NCBI RefSeq assembly: GCF_023898315.1
Contig: NC_064622.1
Location: forward strand, 177,278,178 to 177,342,177
Length of the DNA: 64,000 nt
Source of the DNA: Schistocerca nitens
Lineage: Eukaryota > Arthropoda > Insecta > Orthoptera > Acrididae
Direction of reading: 5' to 3'
The position numbers and the translations under genes are program-made. The notes beneath the pieces were generated by a model. It was given only the letters and a program-made list of their open reading frames with translations, had not been told where the DNA came from and did not search any database. This document shows, one piece after another, positions 22,049 to 32,432 of this stretch (within the stretch, counting starts at the first letter, position 1; each line of letters opens with the position of its first letter).

Positions 22049-24400
22049 AGAATTTTGCACAGAGCATAACTTAATCATAGCTAACACTTGGTTCAAGAAT
22101 CATAAAAGAAGGTTGTATACATGGAAGAATCCTGGAGATACTAGAAGGTATCAGATAGATTATATAATGGTAAGACAGAGATTTAGGAACCAGGTTTTAA
22201 ATTGTAAGACATTTCCAGGGGCAGATGTGGACTCTGACCACAATCTATTGGTTATGAACTGTAGATTAAAACTGAAGAAACTGCAAAAAGGTGGGAATTT
22301 AAGGAGATGGGACCGGGATAAACTGACTAAACCAGAGGTTGTACAGAGTTTCAGGGAGAGCATAAGGCAACAATGGACAGGAATGGGGAAAAGAAATACA
22401 GTAGAAGAAGAATGGGTAGCTCTGAGGGATGAAGTAGTGACGGCAGCAGAGGATCAAGTAGCTAAAAAGACGAGGGCTAATAGAAATCCTTGGGTAAAAA
22501 AGAAATATTGAATTTAATTGATGAAAGGAGAAAATATAAAAATGCAGTAAATGAAGAAGGCAAAAAGGAATACAAACGTCTCAAAAATGAGATCGACAGG
22601 AAGTGCAAAATGGCTAAGCACGGATGGCTAGAGGACAAATGTAAGGATGTAGAGACTTATCTCACTAGGGGTAAGATAGATACTGCGTACAGGAAAATTA
22701 AAGAGACCTTTGGAGATAAGAGAACGACTTGTATGAATATCAAGAGCTCAGATGGAAACCCAGTTCTAAGCAAAGAAGGGAAAGCAGAAAGGTGGAAGCA
22801 GTATATAGAGGGTCTATACAAGGGCGATGTACTTGAGGACAATATTATGGAAATGGAAGAGGATGTAGATGAAATGGGAGATACGATACTGCGTGAAGAG
22901 TTTGACAGAGCACTGAAAGACCTGAGTCGAAACAAGGCCCCGGGAGTAGACAACATTCCATTGGAACTACTGACGGCCTTGGGAGAGCCAATCCTGACAA
23001 AACTCTACCATCTGGTGAGTAAGATGTATGAGACAGGTGAAATTCCCTCAGACTTCAAGAAGAACATAAGAATTACAATCCCAAAGAAAGCAGGTGTTGA
23101 CAGATGTGAAAATTGCCGAACAATCAGTTTAATAAGTCACACCTGCAAAATACTAACGCGAATTCTTTACAGACGAATGAAAAAACTGGTAGAAGCCGAC
23201 CTCGGCGAAGATCAGTTTGGATTCCGCAGGAATATTGGAACACGTGAGGCAATACTGACCCTACGACTTATCTTAGAAAATAGATTAAGGAAAGGCAAAC
23301 CTACATTTTTAGCATTTGTAGACTTCGAGAAATCTTTTGACAATGTTGACTGGAATACGCTCTTTCAAATTCTAAAGGTGACAGGGAAAAATACAGGGAG
23401 CGAAAGACTATTTACAATTTGTACAGAAACCAGATGGCAGTTATAAGAGTCGAGGGGCATGAAAGGGAAGCAGCGGTTGGGAAGGGAGAGAGACAGGGTT
23501 GTAGCCTATCCCCGATGTTATTCAATCTGTATATTGAGCAAGCCGTAAAGGAAACAAAAGAAAAATTCGGAGTAAGTATTAAAATCCATGGAAAAGAAAT
23601 AAAAACTTTAAGGTTCGCCGATGACATTGTAATTCTGTCAGAGACAGCAAAGGACTTGGAAGAGCAGTTGAACGGAATGGACAGTGTCTTGAAAGGAGGA
23701 TATAAGATGAACATCAACAAAAGCAAAACGAGGATAATGGAATGTAGTCGAATTAAGTCGGGTGATGCTGAGGGAATTAGATTAGGAAATGAGACACTTA
23801 AAGTAGTACAGGAGTTTTGCTATTTGGGGAGCAAAATAACTGATGATGGTCGAAGTAGAGAGGATATAAAATGTAGACTGGAAGTGGCAAGTAAAGCGTT
23901 TCTGAAGAAGACAAATTTTTTCACATCGAGTATAGATTTAAGTGTCAGGAAGTCGTTTCTGAAAGTATTTGTATGGAGTGTTGCCATGCATGGGAGTGAA
24001 ACATGGACGATAAATAGTTTGGACAAGAAGAGAATAGAAGTTTTCGAAATGTGGTGCTACAGAAGAATGCTGAAGATTAGATGTGTAGATCACGTAACTA
24101 ATGAGGAGATACTGAATAGAATTGGGGAGAAGAGGAACTTGTGGCACAACTGGAGTAGAAGAAGGGAGCGGTTGGTAGGACATGTTCTGAGGTATCAAGG
24201 GATCATCAGTTTGGTATTGGAAGGAAGCACGGAGGGTAAAAATCGTAGAGGGAGACCAAGAGATGAATACACTAAGCAGATTCAGAAGGATGTAGGTTAC
24301 AGTAAGTACTGGGAGATGAAGAAGCTTGCACAGGATAGAGTAGCATGGAGAGCTGCATCAAACCAGCTTCAGGACTGAAGGCAACAACAACAACAATGTG
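22049..24400 (+). mobile_element. RTE-type LINE, near-intact ORF, 5'-truncated
   Basis: The element starts inside the endonuclease domain (EFCTEHNLIIANTWFKNHKR, then DSDHNLLV), continues through reverse transcriptase (FVDFEKSFDNVDW; FADD at 23614-23625) and ends with the C-terminal region RRGRPRDEYTKQ / AWRAASNQLQD. The stop is at 24376-24378, followed by a (CAA)n tail. Only two single-base frameshifts break the frame, both in A-runs (about 22495-22505 and about 23386-23392). Possible short target repeats ATGTACT/ATGTGCT flank it. It is inserted in the antisense CR1/L2-type LINE. Confidence 0.9.
22113..24378 (+). pseudogene. RTE endonuclease/reverse transcriptase ORF, two frameshifts
   Basis: Three overlapping open segments (22113-22511, 22490-23446, 23419-24378) are consecutive parts of one protein. 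The endonuclease end SDHNLLV is followed by a linker, RT blocks with NKAPGVDNIPLELL, QFGFRRNIGT and FVDFEKSFD, the catalytic FADDIVIL, then a YLGSKITDDGRSREDIK thumb region and a conserved C-terminus with GSETW and RMLKIR. No catalytic residue is visibly lost. The ORF would be functional if the two A-run indels were sequencing errors, except for the missing endonuclease N-terminus. Confidence 0.85.
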
Positions 24401-24525
24401 CTCTCATGTCTCTCATTTTCTAATCATGGTCATTTCACGAGACATAAACGGGAGGAAGCAGTATGTTGCCCAACTCTTTGTCCAGCTCACAATTTCGGAT
24501 TGTCAACAGTTCCCATTGTGATTCT

Positions 24526-24777
24526 GTCCGCCCCGGTAGCTGAATCGTCAGCCTGACGGATTGTCGTCCTAAGGGGCCCGGGTTCGATTCCCGTATGGGT
24601 CTGGGATTTTCTCCGCTCAGGGACTGGGTGTTGTGTTGTCTTCATCATCATCTCCATCCGGTGCGCAGGTCGCCCAATGTGGCGTCGAATGTAGTAAGAC
24701 GTGCACCAAGGCGGCTGGACCTGCCCCGTAAGGGGCCTCCCGGTCAATGACGCCAAACGCTCATTTCCATTTCCGTC
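24526..24777 (+). mobile_element. tRNA-derived SINE, third family
   Basis: Head CGCCCCGGTAGCTGAATCG, B box GGGTTCGATTCCC, body GGGATTTTCTCCGCTCAGGG and end AACGCTCATTTCCATTTCC. The target duplication GTGATTCT is at 24518-24525 and 24778-24785. The middle portion is shared with the second unit of the dimeric SINE at 19257-19616. It is inserted in the antisense CR1/L2-type LINE. Confidence 0.88.
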
Positions 24778-25790
24778 GTGATTCTCAAACCTGCTCTTAT
24801 AGCGACTGATATTGCCGTTGGGTCAGCACCTCTGCAACGCTCTCAGGATTACCAAACAAACATGTGACGAAATGTGCCGTTCTTCGTTGGATCACTTTCA
24901 TCTCTTCCGCTAATTTTACCTGGTAAGGGTCCCAGGCTGATGAACAATACTCAGCAATCGGTCGAACAGGTGTTATGTAAGCCATTCCTTTAGTGAATGA
25001 ATTTCGTTTCCGTAAGATTCTCCCAATTAATAGCCTGCCATATATTCTAGGTCGCTTCGGACAGATACTCCTAGGTATTTTACGGTTGTTTACTTTTCCA
25101 CCCATTTTTCACTAATAACGTAACTGAAAATCAGTGGACCTCTTCACCTATTTACGCGCAATATGCTACATTTTTTTACGTTCAGGGTCAACTGCCATTT
25201 CCTGCGCCAATCGTCTATTCCCTACAGATGACTCTGCGTTTCGCGACAGCCTTGCTGTGAAAAACGGTATCGTCTGCAGAAAGCATCACAGGGCTTCCGC
25301 TGCCGTCCACTAGCTCAGTAACGGCCCCATAATTCTTCATTTGGGTTCTCCACTTGTCGATTTCATTCCATTATGAAAACCGTATTGAGTCATGTCCTTG
25401 CTCTAGTCATAAATCTGGTCCGACGCTGGTTAACCGCGTACCTTGCTCACTAAACGGCACTGGGGAAATGTATGGAACGCCTTCGGTAAGTCAGAGAGCC
25501 TTTCTTTATGGTGCTCTAGATTTAGTGGGTGGAGACAGTGTGTTGTTTTTAACAAGACCTCTATTTACGGAATAGATGTTGGTTTTTATGCAGATTATTT
25601 TCTTTCTCCAGCAAAGTCCTAATGCGTGAGCACAGAACGTGTTCCACGATTCTACAGCAGATTATCGTCAGTAACATAGGCCTCTAATTATGTGTACCAG
25701 TGCGGCGACCCTTCTTGAAAATAGAAATGACCTGCGATTTTTTTGCAGTAGCTAGATATGTGGGGTTATGGCCACTCGTCTCGTATAGGG

Positions 25791-26280
25791 TGCCTAAAGG
25801 ATACTGCGTTCTCGGAATGCTATACAACAGTTCAAGCAAATCACATTAATAGTTTCGTTTCATTAAAGCAGATTGACAATACTTAACTTTGTATTTATAG
25901 GAAAGTGTCGCAAGCGATGGGCGCCATGCAAACAGAGTCCTTTGCTGTATACAGGGTCCATGTAAGCAATTGATATGGATCACTCGTCAGTGCTGTCGTA
26001 GTGCTCTCTGCTAGAACTGTGCTAATACTGTGCGAATGCTGTTCTCGTCTGCGGGTCCCGGTCTGGCAGGAGCGGCGCTTACATGTTCTTCGGCTAGAGG
26101 GCGCTCCTGTCGTGGTGCGGTCCTTGTCAGCGGGCTATTGGATGACGTCGTCTCACACCCTTCTTTGCTCCTGCGATCTTCGCCTTCGTGCCAGCGCTTC
26201 TCGATACCCCAGAACAAGATACCCTTCGTTGTTTTAGCAACCTGTGAAACATACTGTTGGAAGGGAAACAGGTTCTTTTG
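25791..26280. mobile_element. Unknown insertion in LINE, about 490 bp
   Basis: Alignment of the flanks with the LINE at 38311-40517 jumps from about 25790 to about 26281, so this segment was inserted. It is GC-richer than its surroundings (GGGTCCCGGTCTGGCAGGAG, CGTCGTGGTGCGGTCC) and encodes nothing convincing. The length and composition would fit a solo LTR or a non-autonomous DNA element, but no terminal repeats or target duplication were resolved. Confidence 0.4.
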
Positions 26281-26694
26281 CACAATCTCTGTACGATCTT
26301 CCAGGCATCTCATCCTGTCCAAATGCCTTTTTCACTATTGAACGATTTTATTTGTTTTCGTATTCCGCGATAAATTATCCGAATATCTGTCATTTAGACA
26401 TTCGTGCCTTGACTTGAAAGCAGGAAGTAAATCACGGTCTTTCGCGGTGAAACAAGTTTTGAATACTGAATTCAGTACTTCAGCAGTCCCCTTGTTTTCC
26501 GTTACGGCGCAGTTAAGAGTGCTGGGTAACTGTATAGATGATTACTATCCGCTTACGAGCTATATGTAAGATCAAAACTTTTATGATTTCCAGTCAGAAA
26601 GGTTGGCAAAATTTTATTTTCTAATTCATTGGATGCTTCTCGATTTGCTCCCCTTACAATTAATTTGGCTTCGTTCAGCTCTCACTTATGTTCA

Positions 26695-29228
26695 ACACTG
26701 GCACCTTCTGGATTATGTGATAGTACGGAAAAAAGATCTTGGTGACGTACTGGTCACACTTGCAATGAGAGGCGCTCAGGGATGGACAGACCATCGACTC
26801 GTGAGGTCCAAATTAAAGATAACTTTGAAGGCACCACGCCGAGCTTCACACAAAATACCAACAAAATTGTCCTGCAAAATCTTGGCCAATGATCAGACTA
26901 TTAGAGCAAAACTGGATGAAAAATTTGGTGTCGATGGCCTTTTGATATCTGAATCTGCCCCTGTAGATGAACAGTGGAGTGCATACGCTAGCAGACTGCG
27001 TGGATGTGCTTCAGAAGTCTTGGGAAAGCCTCAGAAGAAGCACCAGGACTGGTTTGACGACTCAGATTCAGAGATCAGAAAGCTAATTAATGATTTCAGA
27101 ACCTCTCTTCGCACCCCTGATGATAACAAGCGTAGAGCAGCGCATTACAATCTGAAAGTGAAGGTACGTGCTCTCAAAGACAGTTGGTGGGCAAATAAAG
27201 CAAATGAAATACAGTTATATGCCGACACACACCAAACGGGCAGATTCTTTGAGTCCCTGAAAACTATCTTTGGTCAAAGAGTTGGGAAGATAGCACCAGT
27301 CTATAACAAAGATAAAAGTTGTCGGCTGACGCAACAGAGTGACATCCTGTCTCGGTGGGCGGAACATTTTAATGACGTTCTTAATCCCGACCATCAGACA
27401 ACCGATATTCCATACATAGAAGCACCTGAAGACCTGCCAGTTGAGGAACAACTTGCGGATGCCCCTTCCTACGATGAATTCATTTCAGCACTGGCTAAGC
27501 TGAAAAATGACAAAACAGCAGGATTAGATAACTTGCCATCAGAGCTATATAAATATGGGGGGCCAAACATCAAGAAACCATTGTTTGCTCTGATCTTAAG
27601 GATTTGGGAGTATGAAATGATTCCACAAGACTGGAAAGATGCTTGTATTTCCAAGATCTGTAAAGGCAAAGGTGACATATCAGACTGCAGCTCCCACAGG
27701 GGCATTTCTCTTCTCTCAGCAGCGGGAAAAGTCCTTGCCCACATAATTAACACCCGGTTAACACACTTTGCAGAAAAACTGCTACCAGAGACCCAGTGTG
27801 GCTTTCGCCCAAACAGAGGCACAGTGGATGCCATATTTGTTGTCAAACAAATGCAAGAGAAAAGCTTAGAGCAACATCGGCCTTTGTTCATGTGCTTTGT
27901 AGACCTGGAAAAAGCTTTTGATCGTGTCCCACGGGAAGCTCTCTGGATCATATTAAAGAAAACTGGGTGCCCTGACAAAATTGTCAGTTTGATTCGGCAG
28001 TTTCATGAAAACATGATGGCAAAAATCCGCCATGAGGACAAGCTCTCAGAACAGTTTCCCGTGACATGTGGTGTAAAACAAGGCTGTGTTCTGGCTCCCA
28101 CACTCTTCTCACTTTACTTCGCAGTTGTTATGAGAGACGCGACCAAAGCTTGTAGTAATCAAATTAGTCTCGACACAAGGACAGACAAAAGTGTCTTCAA
28201 CATCTCTCGCCTCAGAACAAAAAGTCGCGTAACCAACCTATCCATCTTAGAGATTCTCTACGCGGATGATGTATGCATGATGGCTAATTCTTGCGAAACT
28301 CTTCAGACTTACATAAATCTGCTAAATGCCTCCTGCAGAAGATTTGGCTTAGCCATTAGCACCACTAAGACGCAAGTTCTCAAACAGCCACTTAGAGGTC
28401 TTAATGCAGATGACTCCAGTATTGAGATAAATAACAAACCCTTGCAAAATGTGTCAAATTTCAAATACCTGGGAAGCCAAATTAGAAGTGACAACAGCCT
28501 GACAACGGAAATCGCAGCGCGTATAGCCAGCGCAGCCTCAGCCTTCGGTAAGCTTAATGACCGATTATGGAAATCACATGATCTCAAACTACAAACAAAA
28601 GTTGCAGTCTACAAAGCAGTAGTATTATCCACCTTACTCTATGCCTCGTAAACCTGGTGCTGTTACAAAGCTGACATTAAGAAGCTAGATAAATTTCATA
28701 TTCGATGTCTGAGATCAATTCTGCGCATCAAATGGGAAGACCGTGTCCCAAACACGGAGATTTTGCGTGAAACTGGCTGGTATTGAAGCTTTAATAATGA
28801 AACATCAACTGAGATGGAGTGGTCACATAGTACGCATGGATGACAGTAGGCTACCTAAAGCGGTGTTTTACTCGCAGCTCTCGTGCGGGAAGAGGAGGAA
28901 AGGTGGTCAACACCTGCGATATAAAGATACCATTAAACGCCACCTTGCAGCCTGTGGCATTCCAAGCAACCGTTGGGAGGAGCTAGCATTGCGCCGATAG
29001 GAGTGGCGATCAACTGTACATAAGAGCATCGAACAATTCGAGCAAAAGCGTCTAATGAACCTGGATGCTAAAAGAGAGCTCCGAAAATCTCAGCTCAAGC
29101 CTGTCTACACGTATACTTACAACTCTACTGGTCAACTTCACTGTGCTTCATGCAACAGGACATTCAAAGCGAAATTCGGATTCGCGAGCCACATCCGAGC
29201 CTACCACAACAAGGACAGAGAAGACTGA
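26695..29228 (+). pseudogene. YADD LINE polyprotein ORF, one nonsense and one or two frameshifts
   Basis: The open frame to 28651 ends in YAS-stop-TWCC where related LINEs have a G(S/C)ETW motif, so a Glu codon has become TAA. The frame continues beyond it, shifts near 28770 (GWY followed by EALIMKHQLRW) and reaches another stop at about 29000, then a final open piece ends in the zinc finger. The ATG at 26603 lies in the neighbouring antisense LINE and is not the true start. RT catalytic residues are intact, while the endonuclease active site is missing through truncation. Confidence 0.8.
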
Positions 29229-29260
29229 CGGAGTCGCTGTCGCCGGACACGGCGAGGAGG
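26695..29260 (+). mobile_element. Second LINE (YADD type) with C2H2 finger, 5'-truncated
   Basis: Begins in the endonuclease C-terminus (HWHLLDYVIVRKKDLGDV, then WTDHRLVRSKL) and proceeds through a linker, RT (FVDLEKAFDRVPRE; YADD at 28259-28270), a C-terminal ...[14 protein letters not shown] region and HQLRWSGHIVRMDDSRLPK. It ends with a C2H2-like finger (CASCNRTFKAKF...HIRAYH) and a stop at 29226-29228. It is inserted in the antisense CR1/L2-type LINE. The clade is uncertain (RTE-like or CR1-related). The exact 3' end is unclear. Confidence 0.85.
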
Positions 29261-29359
29261 ACATCATGTTCAAGACTTTGGTTTCGTTTAAATCTACACC
29301 GCCGGAAAAAAAATGCAGCACCCTCAAGGACAACATCGTTTTATTGACAACTGATACTA

Positions 29360-29806
29360 CAGGTGGTTCATCATTGTACGAGTATGAAGAACAATTCGGG
29401 GATGGCGATTACATCTTTCAACACGGTCGAGCACCTGTTCTTAATGCACAGCCTGTGGCGGAGTTGTTATACGACAATAAAATCCCTCTAATGGACTGGC
29501 CTGCACAGAGTCCTGACCTGAATCCTATAGAACACCTTTGGGATGTTTTTTAACGCCGACTTCGTGCCAGGCCTCACCGACCGACACCGATTCTTCTCCT
29601 CAGTGCAGCACTCCGTGAAGAATGGGCTGCCACTCCCCAAGAAACCCTCCAGCACCTGATTGACAGTACGCCTGCGAAACTGAAAGCTGCCATCAAGGCT
29701 AGGGACGGGCCAACACCTTATTGAATTCCAGCATTACCGATGGAAGGCGCCACGAATTTGTAAGTCATATTCAGCCAGGTATCCGGATACTTTTGATCAC
29801 TTAGTG
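29360..29806 (+). pseudogene. Tc1-like element, 3' portion
   Basis: The plus-strand peptide GDGDYIFQHGRAPVLNAQPV then MDWPAQSPDLNPIEHLWDVF is a Tc1 transposase C-terminus. The second catalytic D is replaced by G (QHGRAP) and a stop follows WDVF. The end GTATCCGGATACTTTTGATC ACTTAGTG is the same TIR as in the element at 43382-44808, followed by TA (29807-29808). The 5' two thirds are missing. The preceding 130 bp (29230-29359) are unassigned. Confidence 0.85.
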
Positions 29807-29808
29807 TA

Positions 29809-30099
29809 ATATGTCTTGGTGCCACTAAACGTAGTCCTTGAGGCTGTTGCATTTTTTTCTGTCAGTTACGATAAAACTCTTACTGGCTGGTCAGTACTGG
29901 AGGTGAGCGCGCTTCGGTGAAAAACTCAAGGGGTCGAGAAACGAGTTATTTCGGCGAAGCAAGCGTCCGGGTGTTGCACGACCCTCGGCACGTACTGGGG
30001 TTGTCCCGGCTCAGGCACGACGCACGACGCCCGCAGTTGCGACATCCGGCGACGGCCGTCTGCAAGCCGAGCACAGCGCCCTGATACACTTCACCTTTC
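29809..30099. other. Unassigned stretch
   Basis: GC-richer than average (CGACGCACGACGCCCGCAGT) with no supported gene. Nothing else seen. Confidence 0.35.
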
Positions 30100-30510
30100 T
30101 CTCTAAGACTCACGCACACACTCTTACGTGCGTACACGATTTTTCAGCACCCAAACCACGATTTGCTTGTCACATTAGCGGCTGCAATAAAGACAGTAGG
30201 AAAATATATGGATCTCCAAGCCATGCCGCCAGAAGTAACACCACAATGCCACTTCAAAAAATCGGGATAACGGGACCTCTCCTCAGATTGAAGCTGTACT
30301 CCCCAACGACTGTCATTGAGCAGCAGTGCACAAACGCGATTCGTCGCTGAACACAATACGACGCCATTCATCAGCAGTCCATGTTTTCCCGTTCACAGCA
30401 CCACTCCAAATGCAGCCCATTGTGATGTGGTGTTAATGACAGCGTACGCGTGTAACAGTAAGTCCCTAGTCCGGCTTCTGCTAGTCTCCGACCAGTGGTG
30501 CTGGATGACA
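30100..30510 (-). pseudogene. Probable Tc1-like transposase relic
   Basis: The minus-strand frame 30144-30371 contains CALLLNDSRWGVQLQSEERS then WHCGVTSGGMAW. The arrangement resembles the Tc1 segment in which the first catalytic D precedes a Trp-rich strand and a GGxMxW motif. Catalytic residues are not intact and no terminal repeats were found. Confidence 0.4.
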
Positions 30511-30559
30511 TAGTGTTGCAGAGATTCCATTACTTCATAGAATGAAGGCTTTCGTAACT

Positions 30560-31160
30560 GGATGACATAGCTTCTGGTAAACCTTTCGGGATGTGAGGTA
30601 GTGGCCCAAGAAACTCTTCTGTTCCTGGCGTTTCGACCAGGACTGTACTGGCCGTCCTCAGAGGCGCTCCTCCGCTGAGTCTTGCCGACTGACCGGTCGG
30701 ACGTCCGAGAGCGACGTAAATACAGTAGGAGAGAGAGCGTGGTCAAAGTAACACGTGATGAGCAGAGATAATCCTTGTTGGAGATAACAGGAAAGAGGAG
30801 GCAGTGAAACTTAGCGACATATGGACAGTAGCTCTGCCGAATCGCTACACGGTTTTATCTTTGACAGCCGGCCGCGGTGGCCGAGCGGTTCTAGGCGCTT
30901 CAGCCGGAACCGCGGACTGCTACGGTCGCAGGTTCGAATCCTGTCTCGGGCATGGATGTGTGTCATGTCCTTAGGTTAGTTAGGTTTAAGTACTTCTAAG
31001 TTCTAGGGGACTGATGACCTGAGATGTTAAGTCCGATAGTGCTCAGAGCCATTTGAACCATTTTATCTTTGACAAGACGACAATCGATAGTTAAGTTTTA
31101 TTTCTGACAAGCATTATCTCTGCTCATCACGTGTTACTTTGACCACGCCCCATTTCCTAC
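30560..31160. repeat. Foldback arms split by a SINE
   Basis: GTGGTCAAAGTAACACGTGA and the following 14 bases (30739-30773) are exactly reverse-complemented at about 31102-31142, with weaker similarity continuing on both sides. A GTTTCGACCAGGACTG / GGCCGTCCTCAG module (30628-30661) resembles the inner modules of other foldbacks here. The SINE at 30867-31060 occupies the loop. Confidence 0.6.
30867..31060 (+). mobile_element. Main-family SINE
   Basis: Head GCCGGCCGCGGTGGCCGAGC, B box GGTTCGAATCC, standard body and tail. The perfect target duplication TTTTATCTTTGACA is at 30853-30866 and 31061-31074 (the T-run makes the 3' boundary ambiguous by a few bases). Confidence 0.94.
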
Positions 31161-31680
31161 TGTTGACCTGAGTGTTTGGATCGCCATTACATATCTTGAG
31201 GAGTCATCGGGGTAGATGAGGCTGTCGCTATACAACTTTCCTCGGACGCATCCCAGCGGTCGTATTCAAACAGTTCAAAGATCACACGCATCTTGTTTCG
31301 TAAATACTCAAGGGCCGCGATGTACTAGACCCACGTGTAGCTGAGTTCCTTGACTCGCCGTGCGCCGCGAGCGCCACGGAACAGGTGCTGTGGGTAATGG
31401 AGTCCACCGCGCAGCTGGCTGGCTCTGCCTCTCCGGTACGGATGCCGCGCTTTCACGCGTGTTGCACCGGTGACGCCAACGGCACGTGAGTCTGCTGCTA
31501 ACAGCGAGGTGAGCACACACATTCTGCCGGTGTCGCGCTGTGCTGCAACACACCCAGCTTCTGTTTTCGCAGCTCACTCCGATCTTGTGCTCCCGCCTAG
31601 TCGCACTTCTTATCCACCCCTATTTGTTTGCGATAACCTTGCTTAAATAATCAATATCCTGGCTAAAATAATTTAGAATA
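31161..31680. other. Unassigned, locally GC-rich stretch
   Basis: 31320-31590 is markedly GC-rich (GACTCGCCGTGCGCCGCGAG) and gives 65-89-codon minus-strand ORFs of composition-driven appearance. No domain or repeat boundary is recognised. Confidence 0.35.
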
Positions 31681-32215
31681 CAGAGGGGTCCAAAAAAATG
31701 TATCCACTGTTTAAAAGTACATAACTTGCAAATTAATTGACGGAGTTGTCTCATCTTTGGTAGTGTAATAGTTTGTAGTTCCGGCAATCGCCACACAAGC
31801 GTTGTATTGTGTTGTTTTGTTTTGTCAGATGACAGTCGCCAGATAGTCAGTGTTTTGTTCTCAGTTGCACCTAGTTACTCGAGTAAACATGGCTGGTGCA
31901 AGGCTTACATTCAGTGAAAGGAAGTCAGTTTTGAAGTGGTATTTTAAGTGCGAAAATATTAATGAGGTTCAACGGCAATGGCGAAATGAGTATCAAACAG
32001 AGCCACCGACACGTTTAACGATTCGTCGTATTCGAGACAAATCTGAAGCCGAAGGCTGTGTTAAAGATGTACACAAACAACGATCTCGACGACCTGTAAC
32101 AGTAACAAGTCCAGCTAACTGCCGTCGTATGTTACAACAATTCACTCGCTCGCCACAGAAATCTGTGAGACAGTGTGCCCGTGAAACTGGAGTGAGGACC
32201 AACAATTCAAGCTGA
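31681..32215 (+). pseudogene. Tc1/mariner-superfamily element, 5' half
   Basis: Starts at a TIR-like CAGAGGGGTCCAAAAAAATG. The ORF from 31889 (MAGARLTFSERKSVLKWYFK) has a helix-turn-helix-type N-terminus, then RLTIRRIRDKSEAEGCVKDV, RRPVTVTSPANC and RSPQKSVRQCARETGVRTNN. This is the order seen in Tc1/mariner-type DNA-binding domains. It ends abruptly at 32215 where a LINE tail begins, so the catalytic half and 3' TIR are absent. Confidence 0.7.
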
Positions 32216-32432
32216 CTGCCGAACGATTCTACTGCCGCCAACATACATTGCGCATAAGGATCACGAAGATAAGATACGAGAAATTAGTGCTGAAAGCGAG
32301 GCATATAGACGGCCACTTTTTCCTCGCTCTATTTGCGAGTGGAACAATAAAGGAAATGACTAGTAGTTGTATAGGGTACCCTCCGCCATGCACCGCGGTG
32401 GCTTGCGGAACATCTATGTAGATGTACATGTC
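32216..32432 (+). mobile_element. LINE 3'-end fragment with (ATGTAG) tail
   Basis: A sense-orientation 3' tail: GGCTTGCGGAACATCTATGTAGATGTA at its end resembles the reverse complement of the antisense LINE end at 38311-38345 (a CTACATCTACATCTAC run followed by CCGCAAGCCACC). Only about 217 bp remain, a typical 5'-truncated insertion. It joins the Tc1/mariner 5' half directly. No target duplication seen. Confidence 0.6.

Larger units (their letters stand above)
24401..26694 (-). pseudogene. CR1/L2-type LINE, antisense, segments 2-4
   Basis: Pieces at 24401-24517, 24786-25790 and 26281-26694 align in order with the antisense LINE at 38311-40517. The minus-strand peptide PIAEYCSSAWDPYQVKLAEE at about 24900-25000 matches ILEYCSSVWDPYQIGL there. 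Further in, the region equivalent to RT and the acidic linker is recognisable only by DNA similarity. Three insertions separate the pieces (RTE LINE, SINE, unknown insert) and a sense LINE ends it at about 26695. The reading frame is destroyed. This is the oldest layer here. Confidence 0.75.

Noticed and set aside
26603-26694. ATG at 26603 as start of the second LINE protein
   Set aside because: This DNA aligns with the neighbouring antisense LINE (compare about 40040-40135). The LINE-specific peptide begins at about 26695.
27469-27978. 169-codon minus-strand ORF
   Set aside because: Shadow of the LINE reverse transcriptase on the plus strand.
29283-29359. Short TIR-like string CCGGAAAAAAAATGCAGCAC
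   Set aside because: Looks like the end of another transposon but no partner repeat or coding support was found.
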